Shown: positions 36,821 to 46,403 of the stretch, in pieces
How the letters are laid out: the number at the start of each line of letters is the position of its first letter
How positions within the stretch are numbered: the first letter of the stretch is position 1
Source: Chroococcus sp. CMT-3BRIN-NPC107
GTDB taxonomy: Bacteria > Cyanobacteriota > Cyanobacteriia > Cyanobacteriales > Chroococcidiopsidaceae
Direction of reading: 5' to 3'
Assembly (NCBI GenBank): GCA_019359635.1
Contig: JAHHGY010000026.1
Coordinates: forward strand, 1 to 50,679
DNA length: 50,679 nucleotides
Notes under the pieces: model-generated
What the model saw: only the letters and a program-made list of their open reading frames with translations
Told to the model about the DNA's origin: nothing
The model's database searches: none
Program-made: the position numbers and the translations under genes

Positions 36821-37247
36821 TCAATCGCACCACTCCAAACCGTTAGAAAGATTTATAGCTGAGTATTCAATGTGCAGCACCCGGCGATGTGTTGGATTAA
36901 TAGCAGGTGAAGAACTGTGCAATAGCCAAGGACTCTTAATGCCATGCAATCCTATTTGCTTCGGGTGTCTTGTCAAATAAAAATGCTTTAACAGGACGTG
37001 TGTTAGCGTTTAAAACTGTGTTAGCTAAAGACAAAATAGATTGGCTGTAAGCAAGAGTGTAAATCTCAGGAATCAATAGAGCGTTGCGGAGGGCATAAAT
37101 GCTTTGGCGGTAAAGTTTGACAAATGTACTTATGTGTGGCTAAGGGATTTATTGAATTAATAAGTCAATATATTTACTATCAATTACATTTTCTACCACA
37201 GAAAAGCCATCTTTTGCGATCGCTGTTTCTAAAATAGATTTACTCAA
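36821..37247 (-). pseudogene. Collapsed phytanoyl-CoA dioxygenase (PhyH) family gene
   Basis: On the minus strand the N-terminal part reads ETAIAKDGFSVVENVIDSKY and stops soon after. A second block in another frame reads RNALLIPEIYTLAYSQSIL and TRPVKAFLFDKTPEANRIAW with the first iron ligand His just before a stop. A third block reads LHGIKSPWLLHSSSPAINPT and HRRVLHIEYSAINLSNGLEW to a stop at 36821. These are the start, middle and end of one PhyH-like Fe(II)/2-oxoglutarate dioxygenase. The central ~100 residues, including the Asp ligand, are deleted. About 430 of the usual ~750 bases remain. The sequence identity of each block is clear; activity is impossible. Confidence 0.8.
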
Positions 37248-37427
37248 GCTCGTTAACTACCAGCTTTTTAGACTTAAATTGAGTTTTTGTCGTGCCAACT
37301 ACAGGAACGCCCAAATATTAGTGATATTAGCAAAAAGTTTACAAGTTGATTATTAAGGCAAACAATTTCCGGTCAAAAGCTAGAAAACTTATCCTCTAAA
37401 TTTAGAAGATAAGTCAATATCACTTTT

Positions 37428-37841
37428 TTATTCTGTAGGTGTAACTCCACTATTAACATCAACAGGGGGAGACTGTAAAATTGAGGTATCGTAAGGATTA
37501 GGTAAATCTCTAGTCCGAACTGCTGGAGTGCTAGAACCTTGTTGTAGCAGCGCTTCCTTGTAAAGCACGGTTATTGCTTTGGTATCTGCGTTGATTTCAT
37601 TGTCTACAAAAGAAGTATCAAACGTACCAAAACCAAAAAGAAAGTCTAGTTGTCGCCCGAAAGAACGATTTTCTGAGAAATCTTTATCCCTAGTAAAAAA
37701 CACTTCGTCAAAGCGATCGGCGAGGGTTTCGGACTGAGAATACTCGCTGGTAGGAGAAGTTTGAGCTATGGCTGTAGAACCAGTACCAATTGCTGTAAAA
37801 ATAACTAGAGCGCTTGCCAAACTGTTAAATTTTAAACCCAT
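37428..37841 (-). CDS. Secreted hypothetical protein
   Basis: A 137-residue protein of unknown function. I chose the ATG at 37841 (MGLKFNSLASALVIFTAIGT), because the frame's earlier GTG at 37856 lies inside a strong ribosome site, GTGAGGAGA, nine bases before that ATG. The signal peptide probably ends after GSTAIA. The mature part contains a charged, aromatic stretch, ADRFDEVFFTRDKDFSENRS followed by FGRQLDFLFGFG, and a Pro/Ser-rich tail (LPNPYDTSILQSPPVDV). This middle region looks conserved enough to be a real family but I do not recognise it. Confidence 0.75.
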   Translation of the reverse strand: MGLKFNSLASALVIFTAIGTGSTAIAQTSPTSEYSQSETLADRFDEVFFTRDKDFSENRSFGRQLDFLFGFGTFDTSFVDNEINADTKAITVLYKEALLQQGSSTPAVRTRDLPNPYDTSILQSPPVDVNSGVTPTE

Positions 37842-37937
37842 GTTGTTTCTCCTCACTTATAAACATTGTGTTTATAGTTGCATCTAGCATCAGTGTTAGC
37901 TTATTTTTGGCTTTGCCACAACTATTAAATTTTAATA

Positions 37938-38558
37938 ATGAGTAACCAAATCCCCAACCAGATAAATACGGAACTTTGGGCAGTTAAGGCAGATTTAACC
38001 AGCTTAAAATCCCATCTGCTCGATCTATTTTGCACTTTAGCTTATCAAGAAGGTGATTTTGTGCTTTCTTCAGGACAAAAAAGTTCTTATTACATCAATG
38101 GTAAACAAGTAACCTTACATCCTCAAGGGGCAACTGCGATCGCGCGTTTATTATTATCTCAACTTCCGAACAACACGCAAGCTGTAGCAGGACTCACTTT
38201 AGGCGCAGACCCAATGGTCACTGCCGTCAGTGTAGTGTCCGTCTACGAAAACCGTCCTATTTCTGCTTTAATTATCCGCAAAGAAGCTAAAGGGCATGGA
38301 ACTATGGCATACATCGAAGGCTTAACTTTACCTGCGGGTACATCGGTAGTAGTGCTAGAGGATGTCGTAACTACAGGGCAATCGGCTTTAAAGGCAGTAG
38401 AAAGGCTTACAGGTGCAGGTTATAAAGTTAGCGACGTAATGGCGATCGTAGATAGACAGCAGGGAGGAGAGGAGTTGTACAAGTCAGAGGGAATAAATTT
38501 TCAGTCAATTTTTACAATTGCAGATATTCAAAAGCGATTTCAGGCAATGAGTAAATAG
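37938..38558 (+). CDS. pyrE: Orotate phosphoribosyltransferase
   Basis: A 206-residue enzyme making orotidine 5'-phosphate from orotate and PRPP. Conserved blocks are GDFVLSSGQKSSYYINGKQV, GLTLGADPMVTAVSVVSVY, LIIRKEAKGHGTMAYIEG (flexible catalytic loop) and the PRPP motif VVVLEDVVTTGQSALKAVER. The N-terminus carries about 20 extra residues before the fold, not unusual in cyanobacteria. It converges with thiC across a hairpin. Confidence 0.97.
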   Translation: MSNQIPNQINTELWAVKADLTSLKSHLLDLFCTLAYQEGDFVLSSGQKSSYYINGKQVTLHPQGATAIARLLLSQLPNNTQAVAGLTLGADPMVTAVSVVSVYENRPISALIIRKEAKGHGTMAYIEGLTLPAGTSVVVLEDVVTTGQSALKAVERLTGAGYKVSDVMAIVDRQQGGEELYKSEGINFQSIFTIADIQKRFQAMSK

Positions 38559-38581
38559 GTAGCAGTAATAACTGTTACCTA
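38556..38581. terminator. Bidirectional hairpin between pyrE and thiC
   Basis: TAGGTAGCAGT (38556-38566) and ACTGTTACCTA (38571-38581) are complementary at ten of eleven positions with a four-base loop. The stem overlaps the pyrE stop codon. T-richness after it is moderate. Confidence 0.75.
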
Positions 38582-38589
38582 TTTGACTA

Positions 38590-39963
<1,374 letters not shown>

Positions 39964-39980
39964 TTATTACCTCTAATTAC

Positions 39981-40058
39981 AGCTTCCCTACGCTGGTATT
40001 ACCCAGTCTCAGGTTCTAAGGGACTATCTCAGCCTGGCAAGTCCAGACACCCCTAGCT
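39981..40058 (-). promoter_or_regulatory. TPP riboswitch (THI element) controlling thiC
   Basis: On the minus strand the conserved elements appear in order: AGGGGTG, then CTGAGATAGTCCCTTAGAAC, CTGAGACTGGGTAATACCAG and CGTAGGGAAGCT. These are the pyrimidine-sensor CUGAGA, the ACCUGA helix and the pyrophosphate-side UAAUACCAGCGUAGGGAA. It ends about 20 bases before the thiC ATG, so it probably acts by hiding the ribosome site or by early termination when thiamine diphosphate is abundant. Confidence 0.96.
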
Positions 40059-40130
40059 TGATTACAAATGTTAGCACCTCCACCTCTGGATGGTACAAAA
40101 AAAATTTCTGAATAATTGAAATAATTGTAA

Positions 40131-40203
40131 TCGGCAGTGCAGGAGTTGAACCTGCCTAACACGAATTATGAGCTCGTTGCCTCAACCGCTCGGCCAACTG
40201 CCG
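40131..40203 (-). tRNA. tRNA with anticodon CAU, probably elongator tRNA-Met
   Basis: On the minus strand CGGCAGT and ACTGCCG form a perfect seven-pair acceptor, with discriminator A. The anticodon stem ACGAG/TTCGT holds CTCATAA, anticodon CAT. The T arm is GCAGGTTCAACTCCTGC. C1 pairs with G72, so it lacks the C1-A72 mismatch typical of initiator tRNA. A lysidine-modified tRNA-Ile with the same anticodon cannot be excluded by eye. CCA is not encoded. Confidence 0.88.
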
Positions 40204-40353
40204 CAGACTACATTTTATGATATCGATGCTAGATCGACTGTTGCTAAGTGGAGCTAAAAATTGCGAGTTCTCGCGCTGCTCCTTCAATGGCATATATTAT
40301 CATAACAAAAGCTTTGTTATTTTTTTGCTAGATTTTTTCTTACCTTTACTAAA

Positions 40354-41052
40354 ATGAAATTAAATTTAACGGCAATTCTAACTTTAGTTCTATTAACCTT
40401 AATGATCGCTTCGGGCTATGTAAGTTCAATGTTGGCTTACGGTATTGGACATGAAGCCCTGAAAAGCGTTACTAAGCCCGATGCTCGTCCAGTAACTAAA
40501 ATAAAAGTCCGCAAACCAACTTCGCAAAAAGAAGGTGCGGTAGTTATGCTAAAAGAGCAAGATATTCTTAATACTGTAAAAGCGCGAATTTCTGGGCAAG
40601 GCAAGAAAGTAAGACCGCAAAAAGTCCGACAAACAACTCAAAGCACTAATACTGTAGCACCAAAAACTCAGTTAGTAGCTGCAACCGAAACTCCGCAACC
40701 AGGCTTCCCCATTAGTAACACAAATCAAGATGTTACTTTAAGCGTTACCTCCGCTCGGTACTCTGGTGGGGCTTTGGTATTGAAGTTAAATTTTAAAAAT
40801 AAAAGTGCTAAAACTATACGTTTTTTGTATAGCTTTATGAATGTGACCGACGATCGCGGACGAACTCTCAGCGCCCACACTGAAGGATTACCAGAGGAAT
40901 TACTGCCAGAAGGAAATAATACTGGCACAATTAGCATTCCTACCGCTTTACTTGATGATGTAAAAAATTTATCATTGCAGCTTACTGACTATCCAGATCA
41001 ACAATTACAATTGCTTGTTGCTAATATTCCCATCGTTGCGTCAACACCTTAA
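40354..41052 (+). CDS. Conserved membrane-anchored protein upstream of an ABC-2 permease
   Basis: A 232-residue protein with one N-terminal membrane segment (LTAILTLVLLTLMIASGYVS, residues 5-30). A basic, low-complexity region rich in Lys/Gln/Thr follows to about residue 125 (KIKVRKPTSQKEG, VRPQKVRQTTQSTNTV). The C-terminal domain is beta-rich (QDVTLSVTSARYSGGALVLK, SLQLTDYPDQQLQLLVANIP), like a small immunoglobulin-type extracytoplasmic domain. I do not recognise the family. The permease gene starts 12 bases downstream, so the two probably work together in an envelope ABC system. Confidence 0.8.
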   Translation: MKLNLTAILTLVLLTLMIASGYVSSMLAYGIGHEALKSVTKPDARPVTKIKVRKPTSQKEGAVVMLKEQDILNTVKARISGQGKKVRPQKVRQTTQSTNTVAPKTQLVAATETPQPGFPISNTNQDVTLSVTSARYSGGALVLKLNFKNKSAKTIRFLYSFMNVTDDRGRTLSAHTEGLPEELLPEGNNTGTISIPTALLDDVKNLSLQLTDYPDQQLQLLVANIPIVASTP

Positions 41053-41064
41053 AGGAAAATAAAA

Positions 41065-41844
41065 GTGAGTTTGGGCAGAATTTTTGTGATGGCAACCAAT
41101 GTATTTCGGGAAGTCATCCGCGATCGCATTTTGTATATTATTTGCTTTTATGCCTTGCTAATGGTAGTTGTCATGCAACTACTGCCCCAGATTGCCGCTA
41201 GTACCGAAGATAAAATTTTTCTAGATTTTGGACTCGCCGCAATGAGCTTCCTGGGTTTAATTGTAGCGGTTTTTGTGGGTACGGGGCTAGTTAGCAAAGA
41301 GATTGAAAAACGCACAGTTTTAGCTTTGATTGCCAAACCAATTAGTCGCGCCGAATTTATTGTTGCCAAGCATTTAGGATTATCTAGCGTTTTAGCTTTA
41401 CTTGTAGGGGTAATGACGGTAATTTATTTAGCGTTATTACAATTTCAAGGAATTACCTACTCGCTTATTAGTATTTTGCTGGCGGCGCTATTTTTAGCTT
41501 TGCAGTTAAGTTTAATTATCGGTGTTGCTTTAGTTTTGGGAGTATTTACAAGTTCTGTACTGGCAACGCTGTTAACTTTTGCCGTTTACTTAATGGGGAA
41601 TTTTAGCCAAGATTTGGTTAATATTGGGCGAATAAGCAAAAATCCTGGCTTTGAGCGTTTAACCCAAGGTTTGTACTTAATATTGCCCGATTTATCTCGT
41701 TTAGACTTAAAAAATCAGGCAGTTTATGGCACAGGCTTATTACCAAATTCTCTTACTCTACTGGCTAATGCAGGTTATGGTGTAGTTTACATCGTGCTGT
41801 TACTGGCGGTCGCTGTTTTTATATTTGCAAGAAGGGAATTTTGA
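41065..41844 (+). CDS. ABC-2 type transporter permease
   Basis: A 259-residue polytopic protein with about six membrane segments. The cytoplasmic N-terminus MATNVFREVIRDRILYIICF and the loop GTGLVSKEIEKRTVLALIAK with PISRAEFIVAKHLGL are the typical coupling-helix signature of ABC-2 permeases. No ATPase gene is adjacent, so its partner is encoded elsewhere. The start is a GTG at 41065 preceded by AAGGAAA. It probably forms an operon with the preceding membrane-anchored protein. The cargo is unknown. Confidence 0.88.
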   Translation: MSLGRIFVMATNVFREVIRDRILYIICFYALLMVVVMQLLPQIAASTEDKIFLDFGLAAMSFLGLIVAVFVGTGLVSKEIEKRTVLALIAKPISRAEFIVAKHLGLSSVLALLVGVMTVIYLALLQFQGITYSLISILLAALFLALQLSLIIGVALVLGVFTSSVLATLLTFAVYLMGNFSQDLVNIGRISKNPGFERLTQGLYLILPDLSRLDLKNQAVYGTGLLPNSLTLLANAGYGVVYIVLLLAVAVFIFARREF

Positions 41845-42161
41845 AATTAATCTAGGTTTGGATTGTAAGCGATCGCAACTCGTGTTTGATAGGCAACCTA
41901 TCAACGCCAAAAGAGCGAGCAAATTGCTTATTTGAGGTTGTCACTAAACGCCCTCTGATCTTTTTCTATAAAATACTACTTACTTGGTAGAGTTTACCCT
42001 ACCTACTCAATTAAGCGAATAAGTCAATATAAAGTCAAAGGCAAGAGACATCAAGCCTAATAATTTCTAAAGACTTCTATTGCGGCTCGATGTATCTCTC
42101 ATCGCACTTTAAGCAAACATCATCTGTTTTTTGTAGAACATTAATAGAGGTAAATTGACTT
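41845..42161. other. 317-base leader/promoter region of hspA
   Basis: Holds a perfect palindrome at 41886-41904 (listed next) and, near the 3' end, the hspA ribosome site AGAGG at 42146-42150. A stretch TATCTCT at 42093-42099 could pair with AGAGGTA (42146-42152) including one G-U pair, a possible weak RNA thermometer. I do not see a CIRCE element (TTAGCACTC-N9-GAGTGCTAA). Confidence 0.4.
41886..41904. promoter_or_regulatory. Perfect 19-bp palindrome between the ABC permease and hspA
   Basis: TTGATAGG-CAA-CCTATCAA. The short three-base centre and absence of a T-run suggest an operator for a dimeric regulator rather than a terminator, though it could end the permease transcript. Confidence 0.45.
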
Positions 42162-42677
42162 ATGCGGTTAGTACGTTGGCAACCTTTTTCAGAAATGGAA
42201 TCTTTGCGCGATCGAATGGATAGAATGTTTGATGAACTAGCAGGAATTAATCGGCAATCTTCTACTAATTGGACTCCGGCAATTGAAATTCAAGATCGGG
42301 AAGATGCCTTAGTTTTACGCGCAGAAATTCCTGGGGTTGAAGCCAAAGACTTAGATATTCAAGTAGCGCGGGAAGCTGTAGCTATTAGCGGCGAACACCG
42401 CTACGAAAACAAAGCTCAAGAGCAGGGCTTTTTCCGTACAGAGTTGCGCTATGGTAGTTTTCAACGCACAATTCCTCTCCCCGTTGCTGTAGAAAATAAT
42501 CAAGTGCAAGCGGAGTTTAAAGACGGAATATTGAAGCTGACTTTACCTAAAGCTCAAGAAGCTAGACACAAAGTAGTGAAGGTGAATTTAGGCGAGGATA
42601 AGCAAGAAACATTACCTAGCACCAAGACAGATAATCAGAATGTTTCTCCTCAAGAAACTGCTAGTTCTAATAACTAA
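42162..42677 (+). CDS. hspA: Hsp20 / alpha-crystallin small heat-shock protein
   Basis: A 171-residue chaperone that holds unfolding proteins. The N-terminus MRLVRWQPFSEMESLRDRMD is typical of bacterial class A small heat-shock proteins. The alpha-crystallin domain runs from about residue 42 to 137 (WTPAIEIQDREDALVLRAEI; GFFRTELRYGSFQRTIPLPV; VQAEFKDGILKLTLPKAQEA). The C-terminal tail is Ser/Thr/Gln-rich and longer than usual, and I do not see a clear IxI motif; VVKVNL may serve. Cyanobacterial homologues protect thylakoid membranes and phycobilisomes in heat and light stress. Confidence 0.96.
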   Translation: MRLVRWQPFSEMESLRDRMDRMFDELAGINRQSSTNWTPAIEIQDREDALVLRAEIPGVEAKDLDIQVAREAVAISGEHRYENKAQEQGFFRTELRYGSFQRTIPLPVAVENNQVQAEFKDGILKLTLPKAQEARHKVVKVNLGEDKQETLPSTKTDNQNVSPQETASSNN

Positions 42678-42711
42678 ATTTAGTAGCAGTTGGATTTAAC
42701 TTCTAATTAGC

Positions 42712-42749
42712 TAGCCGTTGAGTCACTATAGTGACTCAACAGCTATTTT
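42712..42749. terminator. Bidirectional terminator between hspA and the kinase gene
   Basis: A perfect 24-base palindrome, GTTGAGTCACTA (42717-42728) and TAGTGACTCAAC (42729-42740), extended by TAGC/GCTA after one mismatch on each side. TTTT follows at 42746-42749. It lies between convergent genes. Confidence 0.85.
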
Positions 42750-42750
42750 G

Positions 42751-44535
42751 TTAATTTAAGTCCAATTGAGTAAATACAAGAGCAGGGCAAATTTTAGGAA
42801 TATTGCTACTTTTTATACATTCTGCTTCTAAAGCAACATTTTGGACATCAGCTATATCTAATCCCCAAGTTTTTATTTCTCCTTTAGTTACTTCTTTTGA
42901 ACCAATATTTTTTCTGTCGAGGTAAACCGTCAACCTAACTTTAGTTCCGTTACTTAGATTGCTTAAATATTTATTTGTATCGTTAATTCCAAAAGCTAAC
43001 TTTAAAGTATTAAATTGATTATCAGAGTCGCGAGGATTGAGCAAACAATCTACTCCCGCAGGTGTATCAGCTTTGATTTGACTGTTGGATGGATTGCGAT
43101 GATTTTGACTTGCAAGTTCAGCTATAGCTGTCACTGTTGCTTCACCAATGGTTAAGTCTTCCAGCGATTCAACAAAAGATTGGCGATTAGAGTTAGCGCT
43201 TGTAGTTGAACACTGAACTTCAGTGAGCGGAATAGGCTCAGTAGCTGGGGTTGGTGGCTCTATTGGCGGGCTAATTTTTGTATTAATTATTGGTGAAGAA
43301 ATCTCTGGGAGTATTGAGGTTGCAGGAAGTGTTGGACTTACTGGACGTGAAGAAACCTCTGGTTTTGGGGGGTTTGCTTGCTGTGTTGGCTTGGCAACGG
43401 GCGATCGCCGGATTATCGGTTTTGGGGGATTTGCTTGCTGTGTTGGCTTGGCAACGGGCTGTAATGCGGTAGATGGAGGAGTTTGAACTGGTGTGGCAAC
43501 GGGCTGCGTCGGTAGCAACGAGCGAGACACATAAAAAGTGGCGATCGCTGTTGTTGCAATTAGAGCAATAATTATCGGTAAGCGGATTGGTTTAGATTGC
43601 GGTAGCCCAACGCTGCGATTGTTTGTGGTTGGCTGTTGACTCGAACCGGCAACAAAAACATGAGCAGCAGTCCACTGATTTTTTGTAGTATTTGAGACAA
43701 AAGTAGCTAAGGAATCAATAGAAATATTTTGCAAGTCTGCTAACACTTCTTCTACAAATTGATAGCGATCGCGAAAGTGAGACTTGACCATTTTGTCTAA
43801 AATATTTGCTAGGCGATCGCCTACTTGGGCTTGAGGTCGCCAAATAATTTCTCCAGTTTGAGTATTTTCAGCGATTTGTCCTGGATACAATTTTGTTAAA
43901 GCTTGAATTGCAGTAATACCCAAAGCATAAATATCGCTACTAAAACGGGGCTTTCCCCCTAATTGTTCGTTTGGTACATAGCCTGGAGTTCCTACAGAAA
44001 TTGTTGCGTAACTATTAATTTGCGTAGTATTTGGTAGCTGAATTTCTTTAACTACTCCAAAGTCAATTAAGAAAATTTTGCCGTCTTGCTTGCGCCTAAT
44101 TAAATTAGATGGTTTGATATCTCGGTGGATAACGTTTTCTCCGTGAACAAACTTTAAAATTGTCAGTACATCTATTAAAAACGCTACTATTTGTTTTTCA
44201 TTCCATCGTCTATCGGGATTTATTTCTTCGCTCAAGTCATGACCGTCAATAAATTCTTGAACCAGAAAAAATTGATTATTTTCTTCAAAGTGAGCTAAAA
44301 GTTGCGGAATTTGTGCGTGACTACCTAGCTTGTATAATATCTCTGCTTCGTTATTAAATAATCTTTGTGCCGCTTTTAATATACTAGGAGAATTAGAATT
44401 AACTTGTAATTGTTTAACTACACAAATTGGATTGCCAGGGCGATCGCCGTCTTCGGCTAAATAAGTTTCACCAAAACCACCGCGCCCTAAAAGTTGGGTA
44501 ATTTTATAGCGCCCCCGCAGTATTTTAATTTCCAT
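42751..44535 (-). CDS. Serine/threonine protein kinase with membrane anchor and C-terminal extracytoplasmic domain
   Basis: A 594-residue Hanks-type (PknB-like) kinase. The glycine loop is LLGRGGFGETYLAED; the ATP lysine is Lys41 (CVVKQL); the catalytic loop VIHRDIKPSN has Asp139; the metal Asp158 is in IDFGVVK. The kinase domain ends near residue 270. A single membrane segment (IIALIATTAIATFYVSRSLL, about 325-345) separates it from a Pro/Thr/Gln-rich stretch with a duplicated PVAKPTQQANPPKP unit. The last ~140 residues form a domain (EDLTIGEATVTAIAELASQ ... LEAECIKSS) shared with the collapsed paralogue next door. That external domain may be the sensor. Confidence 0.93.
   Translation of the reverse strand: MEIKILRGRYKITQLLGRGGFGETYLAEDGDRPGNPICVVKQLQVNSNSPSILKAAQRLFNNEAEILYKLGSHAQIPQLLAHFEENNQFFLVQEFIDGHDLSEEINPDRRWNEKQIVAFLIDVLTILKFVHGENVIHRDIKPSNLIRRKQDGKIFLIDFGVVKEIQLPNTTQINSYATISVGTPGYVPNEQLGGKPRFSSDIYALGITAIQALTKLYPGQIAENTQTGEIIWRPQAQVGDRLANILDKMVKSHFRDRYQFVEEVLADLQNISIDSLATFVSNTTKNQWTAAHVFVAGSSQQPTTNNRSVGLPQSKPIRLPIIIALIATTAIATFYVSRSLLPTQPVATPVQTPPSTALQPVAKPTQQANPPKPIIRRSPVAKPTQQANPPKPEVSSRPVSPTLPATSILPEISSPIINTKISPPIEPPTPATEPIPLTEVQCSTTSANSNRQSFVESLEDLTIGEATVTAIAELASQNHRNPSNSQIKADTPAGVDCLLNPRDSDNQFNTLKLAFGINDTNKYLSNLSNGTKVRLTVYLDRKNIGSKEVTKGEIKTWGLDIADVQNVALEAECIKSSNIPKICPALVFTQLDLN
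43361..43459. repeat. 57-bp-period tandem repeat in the kinase linker
   Basis: Two 42-base units, 43361-43402 and 43418-43459, differ at a single base. They encode the repeated PVAKPTQQANPPKP peptide of the extracytoplasmic linker. A partial third unit, TGGCAACGGGCTG, follows near 43494. Such slippage-prone repeats can change linker length. Confidence 0.85.
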
Positions 44536-44715
44536 AGTATATGAATAATTAGTTATCTAGTAATGACAATTTTTTAATTTTTTTGCATAAGATTTAACTC
44601 AATCTTTCAAGATGCTAAGTTTAGCAACTTTTCTCGAAAATTTAAATAGGCAACGCCATTAAGTACAACTAATTATTGAACGAAATACTATCGGTAAAGT
44701 TTTACTAGAAATACA

Positions 44716-45145
44716 TTACTCCAAGTCAGCTTGAGTAAATACAATCGGCAGACACATAGATCCATAGCGTTTAGGTTTCAAGCATTCTGCCTCTAAGGCA
44801 ACATTTTGAGCATTAGCAACGTTTATTTTCCAAAATTGCTTTTCTCCTATTTTTCGTCGATCGAGATAGATTGTTAAGCCCAATAGCGTACTATCGTCGA
44901 GAGTACCTGAATAATTACTTGGGTTATTAATACCGAAAGTCAGCTTCAGCTTACGAAATTGAACATTATAGTTAAAAGAGTTAACTTTACAAGCAACGCT
45001 TTCGGCATTATCTTTACGAATATAATTTGATGGATTGCCTAAAACAGCTACAGCAGTTACTAGCTCTTGACCGATAGTTACATCTTCAGACTTTGCTCAA
45101 GTCTTTAACAATCTTATAGCGTCCTCTAAGTATGTTATTTTGCAT
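44716..45145 (-). pseudogene. Collapsed paralogue of the Ser/Thr kinase gene
   Basis: The ATG at 45145 opens MQNNILRGRYKIVKDL, the N-terminus of a kinase like its neighbour (MEIKILRGRYKITQLL). After only ~17 residues the reading jumps, in another frame, to EDVTIGQELVTAVAVLGNPS and runs through LTIYLDRRKIGEKQFWKINV and NVALEAECLKPKRY to FTQADLE and a stop at 44716. This matches the neighbour's C-terminal domain, which ends FTQLDLN. About 450 residues, including the whole catalytic domain and membrane segment, are missing. The two genes are therefore an old tandem duplication, one copy having lost its middle. Confidence 0.88.
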
Positions 45146-45153
45146 GGAATTTG

Positions 45154-46062
45154 CTACGCTATCCCTAATTTTTCTAAAACTGGTTTAGTTGAAATTATAT
45201 GGCGCTCTAATCCTAGTTGTTTTGGAGCAATTCCGAGGGATAAAGCAATTAATTGGGATAAGTGTAACACGGGTAATCCAAGCTTCTTGCCGATTACTTT
45301 TTCTACTTCTGGTTGGCGAGAATCAAGGTTGAGATGGCACAACGGGCAAGGTGTAACCATACAATCCGCCCCCTCAGCTATGGCTTCAGTGATGTGCGTA
45401 CCCGCCATTTTGAACGATTCTGTCATAGCGTAACTAGCCAAGGGCCAGCCGCAGCATTGCGTCCTGCCGCGATAATAAATTGGCGTTGCACCTACGGTTC
45501 TAAATACATTTTCCATTGCTTCGGGTCTAATGGGGTCATCGTAGGGCATTGATGATTGAGCGCGAAGCAAGTAGCAACCATAAAATGACGCACATTTCAA
45601 TCCTTGGAGAGTTTTTGTGACTCGGCGTTGAATTTCTGCTAAACCGTAATCTGTAACCAAAGCATACAAAAGGTGCTTGACTTCGCTAGTTCCCCGATAA
45701 GGCGAACAGCCTTCAGCAACTAGCAAGCCATTAATTTTTTCAACGTAACGCGGATCTTTTTGCGCCGCTTGCTTCAAACGCTCATCCACATGACCAATAA
45801 CGCCTTGACAAGTGCTGCAATGAGTAAGTAAAGGTAAGTTTAATTCTTCAGCTAAAGCGATATTACGGGCATTAACCGTATCTTCTAATAATTGCGAATC
45901 TTCTTTAAAAGTGCCAGAGCCGCAGCAAGCAGCTTTTTTGAGTTCAATTAGTTCAATTCCTAGAGCTTGAGTCAGAGCTTGAGTAGACTGATAAAGCTCC
46001 TTGCACGCTCCTTGAGCAACGCAGCCAGGAAAGTAAGCATATTTTAGTGGTTGAGTAAGCAT
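45154..46062 (-). CDS. HdrB-like (heterodisulfide reductase subunit B family) iron-sulfur protein
   Basis: A 302-residue protein with two cysteine-rich CCG domains: YAYFPGCVAQGACKELYQST with KKAACCGSGTF and LTHCSTCQGVIG, then KCASFYGCYLLRAQ with RTQCCGWPLASYA and VTPCPLCHLNLDSRQ. This is the HdrB / succinate dehydrogenase SdhE-type arrangement that binds noncubane [4Fe-4S] clusters or mediates membrane attachment. Many cyanobacteria have one such gene, and its electron partner is uncertain (succinate or another oxidoreductase). No hdrA or hdrC is nearby. Its 3' end lies nine bases from the collapsed kinase gene. Confidence 0.9.
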   Translation of the reverse strand: MLTQPLKYAYFPGCVAQGACKELYQSTQALTQALGIELIELKKAACCGSGTFKEDSQLLEDTVNARNIALAEELNLPLLTHCSTCQGVIGHVDERLKQAAQKDPRYVEKINGLLVAEGCSPYRGTSEVKHLLYALVTDYGLAEIQRRVTKTLQGLKCASFYGCYLLRAQSSMPYDDPIRPEAMENVFRTVGATPIYYRGRTQCCGWPLASYAMTESFKMAGTHITEAIAEGADCMVTPCPLCHLNLDSRQPEVEKVIGKKLGLPVLHLSQLIALSLGIAPKQLGLERHIISTKPVLEKLGIA

Positions 46063-46403
46063 AGGTAATTAGGATTTATATAAAGCGATCGCATTATTTG
46101 GTCATCTTGGCAGAGAATTTTGATGGCATCGCCATTATCTTGTTTTGCCTATCAATATATTGTGCCTTGAACTATTGGATGAAAAAGGTTTAAAGCAGCA
46201 TTGCCAAAAGACGACCTTGCCAAAGCATAGCCTTCAAAGCCCAAAAGTCGCCATTAACATGATACTTCTGCCCATAGGAGATATCTAGAAAAATTGAGCA
46301 TTTTACAAGAGTTATGTGATCGCGCCTTTACGATAAGATAAGTATGCTCAAAATGTTAGAACCATCAAGCAATTGATTAGTTAATCGCCAAGGACGTTGA
46401 AGT
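46063..46403. other. 341-base divergent region upstream of acpP
   Basis: Contains promoters for the HdrB-like gene (minus) and acpP (plus), which I could not place reliably, and two GCGATCG-like octamers. An AAGGA ribosome site at 46389-46393 precedes the acpP ATG. No gene seen. Confidence 0.45.

Noticed and set aside
36777..36980. 67-residue plus-strand frame
   Set aside because: The opposite strand carries readable PhyH remains, and this frame is their shadow with a biased composition.
42093..42152. Confident call of an RNA thermometer for hspA
   Set aside because: The pairing is only seven base pairs across a 46-base loop and the transcript start is unknown; kept as a low-confidence observation only.
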